Origin: Chloroflexales bacterium | GTDB taxonomy: Bacteria; Chloroflexota; Chloroflexia; Chloroflexales; Chloroflexaceae | Direction: 5' to 3' | DNA: 18,384 nucleotides | Assembly: GCA_013336035.1 (NCBI GenBank) | Contig: JAAXUL010000046.1 | Span: 1-18,384 of the forward strand | Shown: positions 5,737-13,611 of the stretch, one piece after another | Numbering within the stretch: the stretch's first letter is position 1 | Layout of the letters: each line of letters starts with the position of its first letter | Position numbers and translations under genes: made by a program | Notes under the pieces: model-generated | What the model was told of the DNA's origin: nothing | Seen by the model: the letters and a program-made list of their open reading frames with translations, nothing else | Databases searched by the model: none

Positions 5737-7176
5737 GTGAACACTATGATCTTGGGCGGGCCAGGCTCACAGCATGCTCACCACACACGCGCGTGGCGCG
5801 CGGCCAGTGCCAGGGCCTCGCTCTGCCGTATACGCGGTATTGCCAGCGCGCCCCCCCCGCCCGCGTCAGCCGACCTTCGGGCGCAGCTCGCCGCGTGGCT
5901 CAGATGGCTCTGGCAGGCGCCGCCGCCTCGTGTCGCCGCCCACGCGGGCGTGCTCTCTCTGGTGGCTATGGTCCTGGCAGGCGAGCTTATAGGCGCCTGC
6001 TCAGCGCGCGTCACGCGTCGACTCGAGCGCTATGGGCCGTCTGCTCTGGCCGCCGCGCCTCGGCCCGGCGCTGCCGCCCTGGGTGTGCCGCTGGCGATCG
6101 CCCCGCTGCGGCTCTCATCAGCCGGCCGGGTGCCGCTGGCCCCTGCGCTCGACCACCCTGTCGACCTGCCCGGCGCCTTCCAGCTGTATCACCCCCTCGC
6201 CAGCGGCGAGACCCTTGGCGAGCTTGCCCGGCGCTATGGCGTAAGCCTGGAATCGCTGGTGTGGGCCAATGGCCTTGATCAGGGCGACGCCTTGCTGGTG
6301 GGCCAGCTGCTCCGCATCCCGCGTGTCTCGGGCCTGCCCCATATCGTGGCCAGGGGTGAGACGATCGCGACGATCGCCGCGCAGTTCGGGGTTGTCCAGG
6401 AGGCGATCGTGTCCTTTGGCCCGAACGGCCTCTATGACGATCTTCAGCTGCGCGCTGGCGCAGAGCTGTTTATCCCCGGCGGCGCTCGCCCGATGGCGGA
6501 AGGCTGGCTTCAGAGCGTGGGCGGCGCAGAGGGCCTGGCCCTGCGCGGCCCCGAGCCCGCCGGCATCGTGCGCGAGGTGCAGACGAACATGCGCACCGGG
6601 CCGAGCACCGAGCACCCGCGGGTCGCGCAGCTTGCGGCCGGACGGCAGGTCGCCCTGCGCGCGCGCTACCAGGACTGGCTAGAGGTCGAGCTGGGCCCGA
6701 GCCGGGGCTGGGTGCGCCGCGATATGCTCGATGTGCCAGAGGTCTGGGTCGCGGCGCTGCCCGAGACGACCGACTTCCCGCCGCCGCCGCCACACTGGGT
6801 CTGGCCGGCCCGCGGCGTGATCAGCTCGGGCTTCGGGCGTCGCTGGGGCAGCTTTCACAACGGGCTGGATATCGCCAACAGGGCCTGGGCCCCAATCGTT
6901 GCAGCGAGGGCCGGAACCGTCACAGAGGCTGGATGGTGCAGTGGCTACGGTTATTGTGTGCGGCTCCGTCATGACGGGGGCCTCGAGACGATCTATGGTC
7001 ACCTGATCGACCGCCCGGTCGTCTCGGCAGGTGACGAGGTGGCCGCGGGCGAGGTGGTCGGCTATATGGGCAGCACCTACGACCGGGCTGGCGGCGGCTA
7101 CTCTACGGGCGTCCACCTGCACTTCACGGTCTACCTGAATGGGAAGGCGGTCGACCCGCTGCGCTTTCTCCCGTAG
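5737..7176 (+). CDS. Membrane-anchored LysM / SH3b / M23 peptidoglycan endopeptidase
   Basis: 479 residues. Order: a Pro/Ala-rich cytoplasmic N-terminus, one membrane helix at about 69-90 (HAGVLSLVAMVLAGELIGAC), a Pro/Ala linker, LysM 1 at about 150-193 (SGETLGELARRYGVSLESLV), LysM 2 at about 199-246, a bacterial SH3 domain at about 275-332 (NMRTGPSTEHPRVAQL; WVRRDML), then an M23 domain at about 352-479. Zinc-site motifs are intact: FHNGLD (His and Asp ligands), IYGHL and VHLHF. Such enzymes cut peptide crosslinks in peptidoglycan, with LysM and SH3 modules holding the wall. Start is uncertain: GTG 5737 and ATG 5746 share the frame, neither has a clear ribosome site, and a start nearer the membrane helix is possible. 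It has its own promoter. Confidence 0.9.
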   Translation: MNTMILGGPGSQHAHHTRAWRAASARASLCRIRGIASAPPPPASADLRAQLAAWLRWLWQAPPPRVAAHAGVLSLVAMVLAGELIGACSARVTRRLERYGPSALAAAPRPGAAALGVPLAIAPLRLSSAGRVPLAPALDHPVDLPGAFQLYHPLASGETLGELARRYGVSLESLVWANGLDQGDALLVGQLLRIPRVSGLPHIVARGETIATIAAQFGVVQEAIVSFGPNGLYDDLQLRAGAELFIPGGARPMAEGWLQSVGGAEGLALRGPEPAGIVREVQTNMRTGPSTEHPRVAQLAAGRQVALRARYQDWLEVELGPSRGWVRRDMLDVPEVWVAALPETTDFPPPPPHWVWPARGVISSGFGRRWGSFHNGLDIANRAWAPIVAARAGTVTEAGWCSGYGYCVRLRHDGGLETIYGHLIDRPVVSAGDEVAAGEVVGYMGSTYDRAGGGYSTGVHLHFTVYLNGKAVDPLRFLP

Positions 7177-7311
7177 TCCGCGCGCCGCCCTGATCCTGCG
7201 CGGCCCGCCGCAGCGCCCCGACGGCTCGCCCCGCCATAGAGCGGCGCAATCTGGTGGCGTAGCCGGGGCTCTGGCCGGCCGCTAGCCTTATCCTGCCGGG
7301 TGAACGCGTGT

Positions 7312-7317
7312 TACAAT
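7312..7317 (+). promoter_or_regulatory. -10 element of the parAB operon
   Basis: TACAAT ends 9 bp before the ATG at 7327, so transcription would begin about 2-3 nt ahead of that codon and the mRNA would be nearly leaderless. No good -35 is seen; TTATCC at 7288-7293 is the nearest candidate, at an 18-bp spacing. Confidence 0.5.
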
Positions 7318-7326
7318 GGGCCTGAC

Positions 7327-8154
7327 ATGCTGAGTCAAAACGAGCAGGCAAGAGTAGTGGACCAACGATCTCAACCTGGGCGGGCGCGCGTCATCGCGAT
7401 CGCCAACCAGAAGGGTGGCGTCGGCAAGACGACGACGGCGGTCAATATAGCCGGGGAGCTTGCGCGGCGCGGCCGGCGCGTTCTGCTCGTCGACGCCGAC
7501 CCCCAGGGAAATGCAACCACGAGCCTTGGTATCGCCAAGGGCGGTCTGCAGGCCACCACCTACGACCTGCTGATGGAGAGCGGCGCGGACGCCGCCACGA
7601 TCATGCCGACGCAGCGCGCCGGCTTCGACCTGGTGCCGGCCGACCAGGATCTCGCGGGGGCAGCGGTCGAGCTCACCACGCTCGATCGTCGCGAGCGCCG
7701 CCTCGCGGGCGCCCTCGGGCCGCAGCGCGGCCGCTATGACCACATCCTGATAGACTGCCCGCCATCCCTCGGCCTGCTGACCCTCAACGCCCTGTGCGCC
7801 GCCGACAGCGTGCTGATCCCGCTCCAGTGCGAGTACCTCGCCCTGGAGGGCCTGGCCCAGCTCAAGACGACGCTGGATCGGGTTCGCGAGGGCCTCAACC
7901 CTGCCCTGCGCATCCTGGGTGTGGTGATGACAATGTACGATGGGCGGACGAATCTGGCCCAGCAGGTTGTCGACGAGGTGCAGCGCCACTTCCCGCGCTT
8001 GATCTTTCGGACCTTGATCCCCAGAAGTGTGCGGCTGTCGGAGGCGCCGAGCCACGGCAAGCTGATCGTCGAGTACGAGCCGCAGGGTCGTAGCGCGCAG
8101 GCCTACGCTGCCCTGGTGGACGAGGTGCTGCAGCGAGAGGAGCGCACACCGTGA
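7327..8154 (+). CDS. parA: Chromosome partitioning ATPase ParA (Soj)
   Basis: 275 residues from the ATG at 7327. The deviant Walker A KGGVGKTT (29-36, with the signature Lys), the Walker A' region DADPQGN (56-62) and Walker B IDCPPSLG (142-149) identify a Soj-type ParA. ParA dimerises on ATP, binds DNA non-specifically and is moved by ParB to segregate origins; it also regulates DnaA in several bacteria. An upstream GTG at 7300 would add nine residues but overlaps the TACAAT promoter element, so ATG 7327 is preferred. The TGA stop overlaps the parB start as GTGA, implying tight translational coupling. The short N-terminus lacks an HTH, as in chromosomal rather than plasmid type Ia ParA. Confidence 0.95.
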   Translation: MLSQNEQARVVDQRSQPGRARVIAIANQKGGVGKTTTAVNIAGELARRGRRVLLVDADPQGNATTSLGIAKGGLQATTYDLLMESGADAATIMPTQRAGFDLVPADQDLAGAAVELTTLDRRERRLAGALGPQRGRYDHILIDCPPSLGLLTLNALCAADSVLIPLQCEYLALEGLAQLKTTLDRVREGLNPALRILGVVMTMYDGRTNLAQQVVDEVQRHFPRLIFRTLIPRSVRLSEAPSHGKLIVEYEPQGRSAQAYAALVDEVLQREERTP

Positions 8155-9269
8155 GCCGTCGACGAGGTCTTGGGAGCGGGCTCGACGCCCTGATCCCCGG
8201 CGCGTCCGGGTCAGCGGGCGATGCGGTCCGGCAGATCCCGGTTGACGCTATCCGCGAGAACCGGAGCCAGCCGCGCACCCGGTTCGATGATCAGGCCCTT
8301 GATGAGCTTGCGGCCTCGATCCGCGAGCACGGGCTGATCCAGCCGATCATCGTCAGCGAGGATGTGAGCGGCGGCTACGAGCTGATCGCCGGCGAGCGGC
8401 GATGGCGGGCGGCGCGGCGCGCTGGCCTGCGCGAGGTGCCGGCTCTGGTGAAGAGCGCCACCCCGCAGCAGCTGCTCGAGCTGGCGCTGGTCGAGAATGT
8501 GCAGCGGGCTGACCTGAACGCCCTTGAGGAAGGCCTGGCCTACCAGACCCTGAAGGACGAGTTTGGGCTGACCGACGAGATGATCGCGCAGCGCGTGGGC
8601 AAGAGCCGGGTCGCTGTGGTCAACACGCGCCGTCTGATCAAGCTAATACCGCCCGCCCGCCAGGCCCTGCTCGAGGGGGCGATCAGCGCGGGCCACGGGC
8701 GCGCGCTGCTACGCTTCGAGGAGGCGGATCAGCAGGCGGTCGCCCTGGAATTGATCGTGCGGCGCGACCTGAGCGTCCGCGAGGCTGAGCGCCTGGGCGA
8801 TGTTGTGGGCCACACCAGGCTGATGCCGGCGGCGCGCTCGGCCCTGCTGAGCGGGACGATCAGCCTGGCGCACGCCCAGTCTCTGCTCAGGGTAGAGGAT
8901 GAGCTCCAGCAGGGCGCGGCGCTCGATCAGATCCTCAGCCTGGGGTTGAGCACCCGCGAGGCCGAGCAGATGGCCGATCTGCTCGGCGAGGGTGTGCCCA
9001 TCGAGCGCGCGCTGGCCCAGGTCCGTGGGCGCCCTGTGGCCAAGCCCGAGCCCACAGATGAGCGGCTTGGCGCCGCCTCTAGCGGCGTGCCTCGCGGCGC
9101 GCGTGGGCAGTCCCCCGAGGATGACGAGGCCCAGCGGAGCTTAGAGTCTGTCCTCGAGACGCCGGTGCAGCTCGTGAGGAGCGGGGGCACGATCAGGCTG
9201 ACAATCACCTTCTACAGCGACGAGCAGCTCCAGGGCTTCTTCGACAAGCTAGCCGCCGGGGCGGGGTGA
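8151..9269 (+). CDS. parB: Chromosome partitioning protein ParB (Spo0J), internally duplicated
   Basis: 372 residues, longer than the usual 280-300. The N-terminal domain carries NRSQPRTRFDD, GLIQPIIV, the CTP-binding GERRWRAARRAG (81-92) and ENVQRADLNALEEG (115-128). The HTH (TDEMIAQRVGKSRVAVVNTR, 141-160) recognises parS. The segment after it appears twice: 169-215 (ARQALLEGAISAGHGRALL to SVREAERL) and 228-274 (ARSALLSGTISLAHAQSLL to STREAEQM), offset 59 residues. A disordered stretch at about 292-330 and a C-terminal dimerisation domain (IRLTITFYSDEQLQGFFDKL, 348-367) complete it. ParB is a CTP-dependent clamp that loads at parS and spreads. The GTG start overlaps the parA stop; the next gene begins 3 nt after its stop. 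A matching parS lies at 14891. Confidence 0.96.
   Translation: MSRRRGLGSGLDALIPGASGSAGDAVRQIPVDAIRENRSQPRTRFDDQALDELAASIREHGLIQPIIVSEDVSGGYELIAGERRWRAARRAGLREVPALVKSATPQQLLELALVENVQRADLNALEEGLAYQTLKDEFGLTDEMIAQRVGKSRVAVVNTRRLIKLIPPARQALLEGAISAGHGRALLRFEEADQQAVALELIVRRDLSVREAERLGDVVGHTRLMPAARSALLSGTISLAHAQSLLRVEDELQQGAALDQILSLGLSTREAEQMADLLGEGVPIERALAQVRGRPVAKPEPTDERLGAASSGVPRGARGQSPEDDEAQRSLESVLETPVQLVRSGGTIRLTITFYSDEQLQGFFDKLAAGAG
8655..8972 (+). repeat. Tandem duplication within parB
   Basis: Codons for residues 169-215 (8655-8795) and 228-274 (8832-8972) encode homologous 47-residue segments, 59 residues apart. Shared positions include AR.ALL.G.IS..H...LLR.E, QQ..AL..I, LS.REAE. The DNA has diverged well beyond a recent duplication. 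Confidence 0.85.
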
Positions 9270-9272
9270 GCG

Positions 9273-10184
9273 ATGAACTTGATTGTAGCCTTCGGGAACC
9301 CTGTCTACGACGAGATTATCACGCCGGCGATCAGGACAGAGGGGCGCGTGCTCTCGGGGTGCTCGACCAACGCCTGCCTGGCCCTCGCGCGCCTCGGCCG
9401 CGCGACGGCGCTGGTAGGGCGCATCGGCGACGAGTACTACGAGCGCTTTGTCGCCGACCTCTGCCGCTATGGGATCGAGGGCTATACGGCTTGTGGGGGG
9501 CAGACCGGCGGCTTTCGGCTCGTCTATGATCAGCGCGGGGACCGGACCCTTGATGTGCTGGGCATCGCCGCGGAGATCGCGCACATCCCCTCGGTATGTG
9601 CCGGGGCGCTGGCGATCATTATCGGGCCGATCTTGCAGGAGACGCCCCTGGCCCTGATCGAGCGGATCCGCGCGCTGTCGCCTGCGCCGATCTTCCTCGA
9701 CCCGCAGGGTCTGCTCAGGCGTTTGCAGGGGGGGGCGCGCGTGGAGCACTTTGCGCCCCCAGACTTTAGGCAGATCGCTCGGCACTGTCAGGTGATCAAG
9801 GCCAACGAGGTTGAGGCCCGTGTGTTGACAGGGATTGATCCGCGCGAAGATCCGGCGGGGTCGGCGCGGGCGCTCCGCGAGCTCGGCTGCCGGATCGCCA
9901 TCGTCACCCTGGCCGAGGCCGGCTCGTTTATCGATGGCGGCGAGCAGCGCTGGCGTATTCCCGCCTACGCGACCGAGGCGCGCGACCCGACGGGGGCCGG
10001 CGATACGTACATGGCCGGCTTTTTGCACGCGTATCTCGGCGATCCGACCGACCTCTATCGCGCGGGCTGTATTGGCTCGGCGACCGCCTCGATCTGGATT
10101 GAGCATACGGGCCCTGACACGCCGATCACACTGGAAGAAGTGATGCGCCGTAGCGAGGCCCTGCTTGCACTGAGGCCGCAGTGA
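9273..10184 (+). CDS. PfkB-family carbohydrate kinase, substrate unknown
   Basis: 303 residues of the ribokinase/PfkB fold. The C-terminal signature DPTGAGDTYMAGF (238-250) holds the GAGD anion hole and catalytic Asp244. The N-terminal substrate motif is present in altered form (SGCSTNACLALARLG, 28-42, where most members have GG). N177 and E179 within KANEVEA match the Asn-x-x-Glu metal/phosphate motif region. The ATG lies 3 nt after the parB stop, so it is co-translated with parAB. It phosphorylates some sugar, nucleoside or polyol with ATP, but the sequence does not say which. The neighbouring CDP-alcohol phosphotransferase makes a polyol such as inositol worth testing, as inference only. 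Confidence 0.88.
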   Translation: MNLIVAFGNPVYDEIITPAIRTEGRVLSGCSTNACLALARLGRATALVGRIGDEYYERFVADLCRYGIEGYTACGGQTGGFRLVYDQRGDRTLDVLGIAAEIAHIPSVCAGALAIIIGPILQETPLALIERIRALSPAPIFLDPQGLLRRLQGGARVEHFAPPDFRQIARHCQVIKANEVEARVLTGIDPREDPAGSARALRELGCRIAIVTLAEAGSFIDGGEQRWRIPAYATEARDPTGAGDTYMAGFLHAYLGDPTDLYRAGCIGSATASIWIEHTGPDTPITLEEVMRRSEALLALRPQ

Positions 10185-10234
10185 GCAGGTTACACGTTCA
10201 TCGTCGCGGAATCGTTGTTGCAGAACAGGGGGTG

Positions 10235-10253
10235 GGCCGGTACAGGACCGGCC
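10235..10253 (+). other. Intergenic hairpin before the CDP-alcohol phosphotransferase
   Basis: A perfect 7-bp stem GGCCGGT/ACCGGCC with loop ACAGG in the 110-bp gap between the kinase and the next gene, with no following T run. It may be an mRNA-stabilising or processing hairpin; termination is unlikely. Confidence 0.35.
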
Positions 10254-10294
10254 TCTGAACCTGGCATCGCTACTGAACGAGCAGGAGTGGGCTG

Positions 10295-10933
10295 ATGATG
10301 CCGTTGCTCGCACGCTTTCGCGAGATCTATGAGCGGGCCTCTCTGCCTCTGGGTCGCGCCTGTATGCGCCTGGGGCTGAGCGCCAACATGCTGACCTATC
10401 TCAGCCTGGCGCTAAGTGTCGGTGCCGGGCTCATTATCGCCCAGGGCTGGTTCTCGTGGGGTATCACGGCGATCCTGTTCGTCGGCCTCGCCGACGTCCT
10501 CGACGGCGCGACGGCGCGAGCATCAGGGACTGCCAGCGACTACGGCACTGTGCTTGACCATGTTACTGATCGCTACGCCGAGTTCTTCATCCTCGGGGGG
10601 GTGCTGCTCTCAGGGGTTGTCGCGCCGGCCTGGGTGCTGTTCGCCCTCTTTGGCATGGTGATGGCCAGCTATGTGCGCGCCAGGGCCGAGGCGACCATGA
10701 AGCTGGGCTCATGCAATGTGGGTTTTGCCGGGCGTCAAGAGAAGCTGGCGCTTCTTGTTGTCGGCCTGTTTCTTCAGCCGCTCTTTCCTCAGCTCGACGT
10801 GCTGAAGTGGTCGCTGATCGCTATCGGCGTTGCCTCGCACATCACGGCCGTGCAGCGCCTCCACTATGCCCGGCGGATGCTGGTGGGCGCCGAGGATCGA
10901 CGTGACCTTTCGCAGGGGCCAGGGGTTGTCTGA
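10295..10933 (+). CDS. CDP-alcohol phosphatidyltransferase family membrane enzyme
   Basis: 212 residues with five or six hydrophobic segments. The full family motif is present: D67-x2-D70-G71-x2-A74-R75-x8-G84-x3-D88-x3-D92 (in ADVLDGATAR and YGTVLDHVTD). These integral membrane enzymes displace CMP from a CDP-lipid with an alcohol (glycerol phosphate, inositol phosphate, serine and others) to build phospholipid headgroups. The short length with a cytoplasmic N-terminal helix (FREIYERASLPLGRACMRLGLSANMLT) resembles inositol-phosphate or archaetidylinositol-phosphate synthase types more than PgsA, but this is a guess. ATG 10295 follows AGGAG at 7 nt; a second ATG is immediately adjacent at 10298. 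gatC follows 36 nt after the stop. Confidence 0.88.
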   Translation: MMPLLARFREIYERASLPLGRACMRLGLSANMLTYLSLALSVGAGLIIAQGWFSWGITAILFVGLADVLDGATARASGTASDYGTVLDHVTDRYAEFFILGGVLLSGVVAPAWVLFALFGMVMASYVRARAEATMKLGSCNVGFAGRQEKLALLVVGLFLQPLFPQLDVLKWSLIAIGVASHITAVQRLHYARRMLVGAEDRRDLSQGPGVV

Positions 10934-10969
10934 TGGGTGCAAAGACCAATAAGAATTTGGAGGAGTGGT

Positions 10970-11260
10970 ATGTCCCTGACAAGCAATGATGTCGCCCATG
11001 TGGCCCGGCTGGCCCGGCTGAGCCTGAGCGCAGAGGAGCTCGAGCGGATGCGGAGTCAGCTTTCAAACATCCTCGCCTACATCGAGATGCTTCAGGAGGT
11101 GGATGTCAGCGGTGTCGAGCTTACGGCTCAGGTGACGGGCCTGGCGACCGTTATGCGGCCCGATGCGGTGACCGATGGGCTTAGCCGTGAGGAGGCCCTC
11201 GCCAACGCGCCGGATCAGCGTGATGGCATGTTTCGCGTCAAGGCGGTGTTTGAGGAGTAG
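10970..11260 (+). CDS. gatC: Asp/Glu-tRNA amidotransferase subunit C
   Basis: 96 residues, the usual GatC size. Conserved pattern: NDVAHVARLARLSLSAEELE, then LSNILAYIEMLQEVDVSGVE, and the C-terminal RPDAV...REEAL.NAP....G.FRVKAVFEE. GatC is the small subunit that wraps GatA and GatB in the complex converting Glu-tRNA-Gln (and Asp-tRNA-Asn) to the amide forms. The ATG at 10970 is 6 nt from GGAGG; a longer open frame from 10937 has no ribosome site. gatA and gatB are not nearby, so the operon is split. With asnS in the same window, the Gln branch is the likely use. Confidence 0.93.
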   Translation: MSLTSNDVAHVARLARLSLSAEELERMRSQLSNILAYIEMLQEVDVSGVELTAQVTGLATVMRPDAVTDGLSREEALANAPDQRDGMFRVKAVFEE

Positions 11261-11330
11261 CGCGTCTTCGTAGAGCGCCCTGCAACAAGAGTCTGCGCCC
11301 CGGCGTCTTAGCCCTGGACAGCGAATGTCT

Positions 11331-11353
11331 CCGGCACAGCGGTGTGGTGCCGG
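11331..11353 (+). other. Leader hairpin upstream of the small membrane protein gene
   Basis: A stem CCGGCAC/GTGCCGG (7 bp) around a 9-nt loop, ending 19 bp before the ATG at 11373 and just ahead of the ribosome site. It may affect translation or mRNA stability. No T run follows. Confidence 0.3.
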
Positions 11354-11372
11354 CCCATGAAAGGACAAGGCG

Positions 11373-11807
11373 ATGTATGGTGGCGGCAGTACTAATGGTG
11401 GCTCTACAAAGTTCGGCGGCTGGCGGATCAAGCCGCTCTACCTGTACATCGCAGCCCTGATAGCGGTGCTGGTAGCGATCTTCTTTGTGATGCGCTTCTT
11501 GAACACGGGCCTGGTTATGCACTTCGGCGCCTACGCCGGCGTGCTGCTGCTCATCGGGAATGTGCGTGAGCTGATTGGCAGCAGCTATGGCGAGCGCGGC
11601 AGCACGGCGCTGCTCAATGTGATGGTGGGCGGCGGCCTGGTCTTCGCCTGGCTCGCGCAGTTCCTGGGCCCCCTGCTCTGGATCCCGGCGCTCCTGCTGC
11701 TCGCTATCGCCACGCCGCTGATCTTTGGGCGGGCCTCGGTCTACAAGGGCTATATCAGCGCGGCTCGTGGCGCCGCCGACACAGTGCGCAGGACCCTGGT
11801 CCGCTAG
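11373..11807 (+). CDS. Small four-helix membrane protein, function unknown
   Basis: 144 residues. A Gly/Ser/Thr-rich polar N-terminus (MYGGGSTNGGSTKFGG) is followed by four hydrophobic helices at about 22-41, 48-63, 79-97 and 100-117, then a basic amphipathic tail ending RRTLVR. No catalytic motif is visible and I do not recognise the family. The ribosome site GAAAGGACAAGG lies just upstream of the ATG. It is the last gene of the plus-strand run from the M23 gene and is followed by a strong hairpin at 11842. Confidence 0.8.
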   Translation: MYGGGSTNGGSTKFGGWRIKPLYLYIAALIAVLVAIFFVMRFLNTGLVMHFGAYAGVLLLIGNVRELIGSSYGERGSTALLNVMVGGGLVFAWLAQFLGPLLWIPALLLLAIATPLIFGRASVYKGYISAARGAADTVRRTLVR

Positions 11808-11841
11808 GGGGAGCTGCCCTGCCTGACGCCATTTGACACTT

Positions 11842-11888
11842 AGGGGCGAGGTGTGCGCACGAACGTCGCGCACCTCGCCCCTCTTGAT
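11842..11888 (+). terminator. Terminator after the small membrane protein gene
   Basis: A 12-bp perfect stem AGGGGCGAGGTG / CACCTCGCCCCT (11842-11853 with 11871-11882), with extra GC pairs inside the loop, followed by CTTGATT. It lies between this gene and convergent asnS. The T tract is short. Confidence 0.7.
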
Positions 11889-12219
11889 TGCCTCCGCAGG
11901 ATCTTACCCCCGCAGCGATCAGCGAGCTCTTTGCGTACGCGCCCCGGCTTTGGCGCCGGCGTGCCACCGAAGATCGCCTCCCACCGACAACGAGGGCCAG
12001 GGATGGAAGGGGCCGCGCGGGCTGCTCTTTCGTAGTTCGTCCTTGATCGCAAACCTGGCGTGCCGGCTTATGGCATTATCGTGCCGGCTTATGGCGATGG
12101 CGAGCAGCGCGAAGCCCCCGCGAGGCGCCCGGGGTAGCCGGGCGCCCTGGTGGTGTTCCCCGCCGATCGCCGCGCGCCCTACCTGCCCCGCGCTATACCA
12201 TCGCTAGCTGTACTCTTTC
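11889..12219. other. Gene-free stretch between convergent genes
   Basis: No coding sequence or RNA gene is recognisable on either strand. It holds a direct repeat of 16 bp (CGTGCCGGCTTATGGC at 12059-12074 and 12080-12095, offset 21) and a 9-bp perfect hairpin GGCGCCCGG/CCGGGCGCC (12124-12146, loop GGTAG). That hairpin lies downstream of asnS and may end its transcript although no T run follows. Confidence 0.5.
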
Positions 12220-13542
12220 TTATGGATAGATCCGGTACAGCATACGAGGGAAGGGGATCGTCTCGCGGATATGGCGTGTGCCGGTGATCCATGCGACAGC
12301 GCGCTCGATGCCCATCCCAAACCCGCTGTGTGGGACAGTCCCGTAGCGGCGCAGATCGAGGTACCACTGATAGTCATCGATGTTCAGGCCGTGGTCACGG
12401 ATGCGCTGCTCAAGGAGCAGCGGGTCGTGGATGCGCTGTGAGCCGCCGATAATCTCGCCGTAGCCCTCGGGGGCCAGCAGATCCGCGCAGAGGGCCACCT
12501 CGGGCCGGTCGGGGTCCGGCTCCATATAGAAGGCCTTGATCGCGGCCGGGTAGCGCTCGACAAAGACGGGCCGGTCAAACTTCGCGGCGATCAGCTGCTC
12601 GTGAGGGGCGCCGAAATCTTCGCCCCACGGGATCGGGGTCGCGCCCTCGACCTCGCCCTGGCTAGCCTCAATCAGCTTGAGCGCATCGTCGTAGCTGATG
12701 CGGGGGAAGGGCGGCTGGCAGCGCTCGAGCACAGAGGTCTCGCGCTCGAGGGTCTTGAGGTCTTCGCCCCGGCGCTCGAGCACCCGCTGCACAATAGCGC
12801 TGACGAAGTTCTGCTGGAGGACCAGGTTATCCTCGTGGGTGGCGAAGGCCACCTCCGGCTCGATCATCCAGAACTCGGTCAGATGGCGACGGGTCTTACT
12901 CTTCTCGGCGCGGAAGGTTGGGCCAAAGCAGTAGACCTTGCCGAAGCTCATCATGCCGGCTTCGACATAGAGCTGCCCGGTCTGCGCCAGGTAGGCCTTC
13001 CCCAGGTCGAAGTAATCGGTGGCGAAAAGGTTGCTGGTGCCCTCAGCGGCGGTCGCGGTCAGGATGGGCGAGTCGAAGCGCACGAAGCCCTGGCTATTGA
13101 GCCACTCCTGGGCCGCCGCGATCACCTCAGCGCGCACGCGCAGCAGGGCGTGCTGCTTCGCCGAGCGAACCCAGAGCTGGCGGTGCTCCATCAGAAACTC
13201 GACCCCGTGATCTTTCGGCGAGATCGGGTAGTCGTGGCTGGCGCCGACCGCCTGCACCTCCTGAACATCGATCTCAAAGCCCCCAGGGGCCCGCTCGTCG
13301 GTCCGGACTGAGCCAATGATCCGGCAGGATGCCTCCTGAGTCAGCTGCTGGGCGGCAGCAAATGACTCCTCGCTCACCTGTTTCTTGAAGGTGACGCACT
13401 GGATTGTGCCGCTGCCATCGCGCAGCTGTATAAAGACCAGCTTGCCCTTCTCGGTCTTGTTGTACACCCAGCCCGCCAGAGTCACCGTCTGGCCAACATG
13501 GCCAGCGATGTTGGCGATTGAAGTGGTCGGCAGCAGTGACAT
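12220..13542 (-). CDS. asnS: Asparaginyl-tRNA synthetase
   Basis: 440 residues, class IIb synthetase. It has an N-terminal OB-fold anticodon domain (about 14-100; VTLAGWVYNKTEKGKLVFIQ, LRDGSGTIQCV), then the catalytic core. Motif 2 is FRAEKSKTRRHLTEFWMIEP (210-229); motif 3 is GFGMGIERAVAWITG (407-421). The core wording (GVEFLMEHRQLWVRS, TSNLFATDYFD) and IIGGSQRI fit AsnRS rather than AspRS, which would carry an insertion and different motif residues. It charges tRNA-Asn with asparagine in the cytoplasm. The ATG at 13542 is 6 nt from AGGAG. A divergent promoter pair separates it from the M20 peptidase gene. Confidence 0.96.
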   Translation of the reverse strand: MSLLPTTSIANIAGHVGQTVTLAGWVYNKTEKGKLVFIQLRDGSGTIQCVTFKKQVSEESFAAAQQLTQEASCRIIGSVRTDERAPGGFEIDVQEVQAVGASHDYPISPKDHGVEFLMEHRQLWVRSAKQHALLRVRAEVIAAAQEWLNSQGFVRFDSPILTATAAEGTSNLFATDYFDLGKAYLAQTGQLYVEAGMMSFGKVYCFGPTFRAEKSKTRRHLTEFWMIEPEVAFATHEDNLVLQQNFVSAIVQRVLERRGEDLKTLERETSVLERCQPPFPRISYDDALKLIEASQGEVEGATPIPWGEDFGAPHEQLIAAKFDRPVFVERYPAAIKAFYMEPDPDRPEVALCADLLAPEGYGEIIGGSQRIHDPLLLEQRIRDHGLNIDDYQWYLDLRRYGTVPHSGFGMGIERAVAWITGTRHIRETIPFPRMLYRIYP

Positions 13543-13581
13543 CCTGCGCTCCTGACTGCTCAGGCATGGTTCTTGGGCGTC

Positions 13582-13610
13582 AGTATGCCATGAGTTAGGG
13601 GGGCTGGCAA
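13582..13610 (-). promoter_or_regulatory. Promoter of asnS
   Basis: On the minus strand TTGCCA (13610-13605), a 17-bp spacer and CATACT (13587-13582). It lies about 40 bp upstream of the start codon and is almost face to face with the M20 promoter. Confidence 0.55.
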
Positions 13611-13611
13611 A

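Noticed and set aside
5511..6278. A 255-codon plus-strand frame overlapping the start of the M23 gene
   Set aside because: Its product is Arg/Pro/Cys-rich noise; the overlapping M23 frame has clear LysM, SH3 and peptidase domains.
11889..12219. RNase P RNA or tmRNA in the gene-free stretch
   Set aside because: None of the conserved core sequences of either RNA were found on either strand.
12601..13311. A 236-codon plus-strand frame opposite asnS
   Set aside because: It is the antisense shadow of a clear AsnRS.
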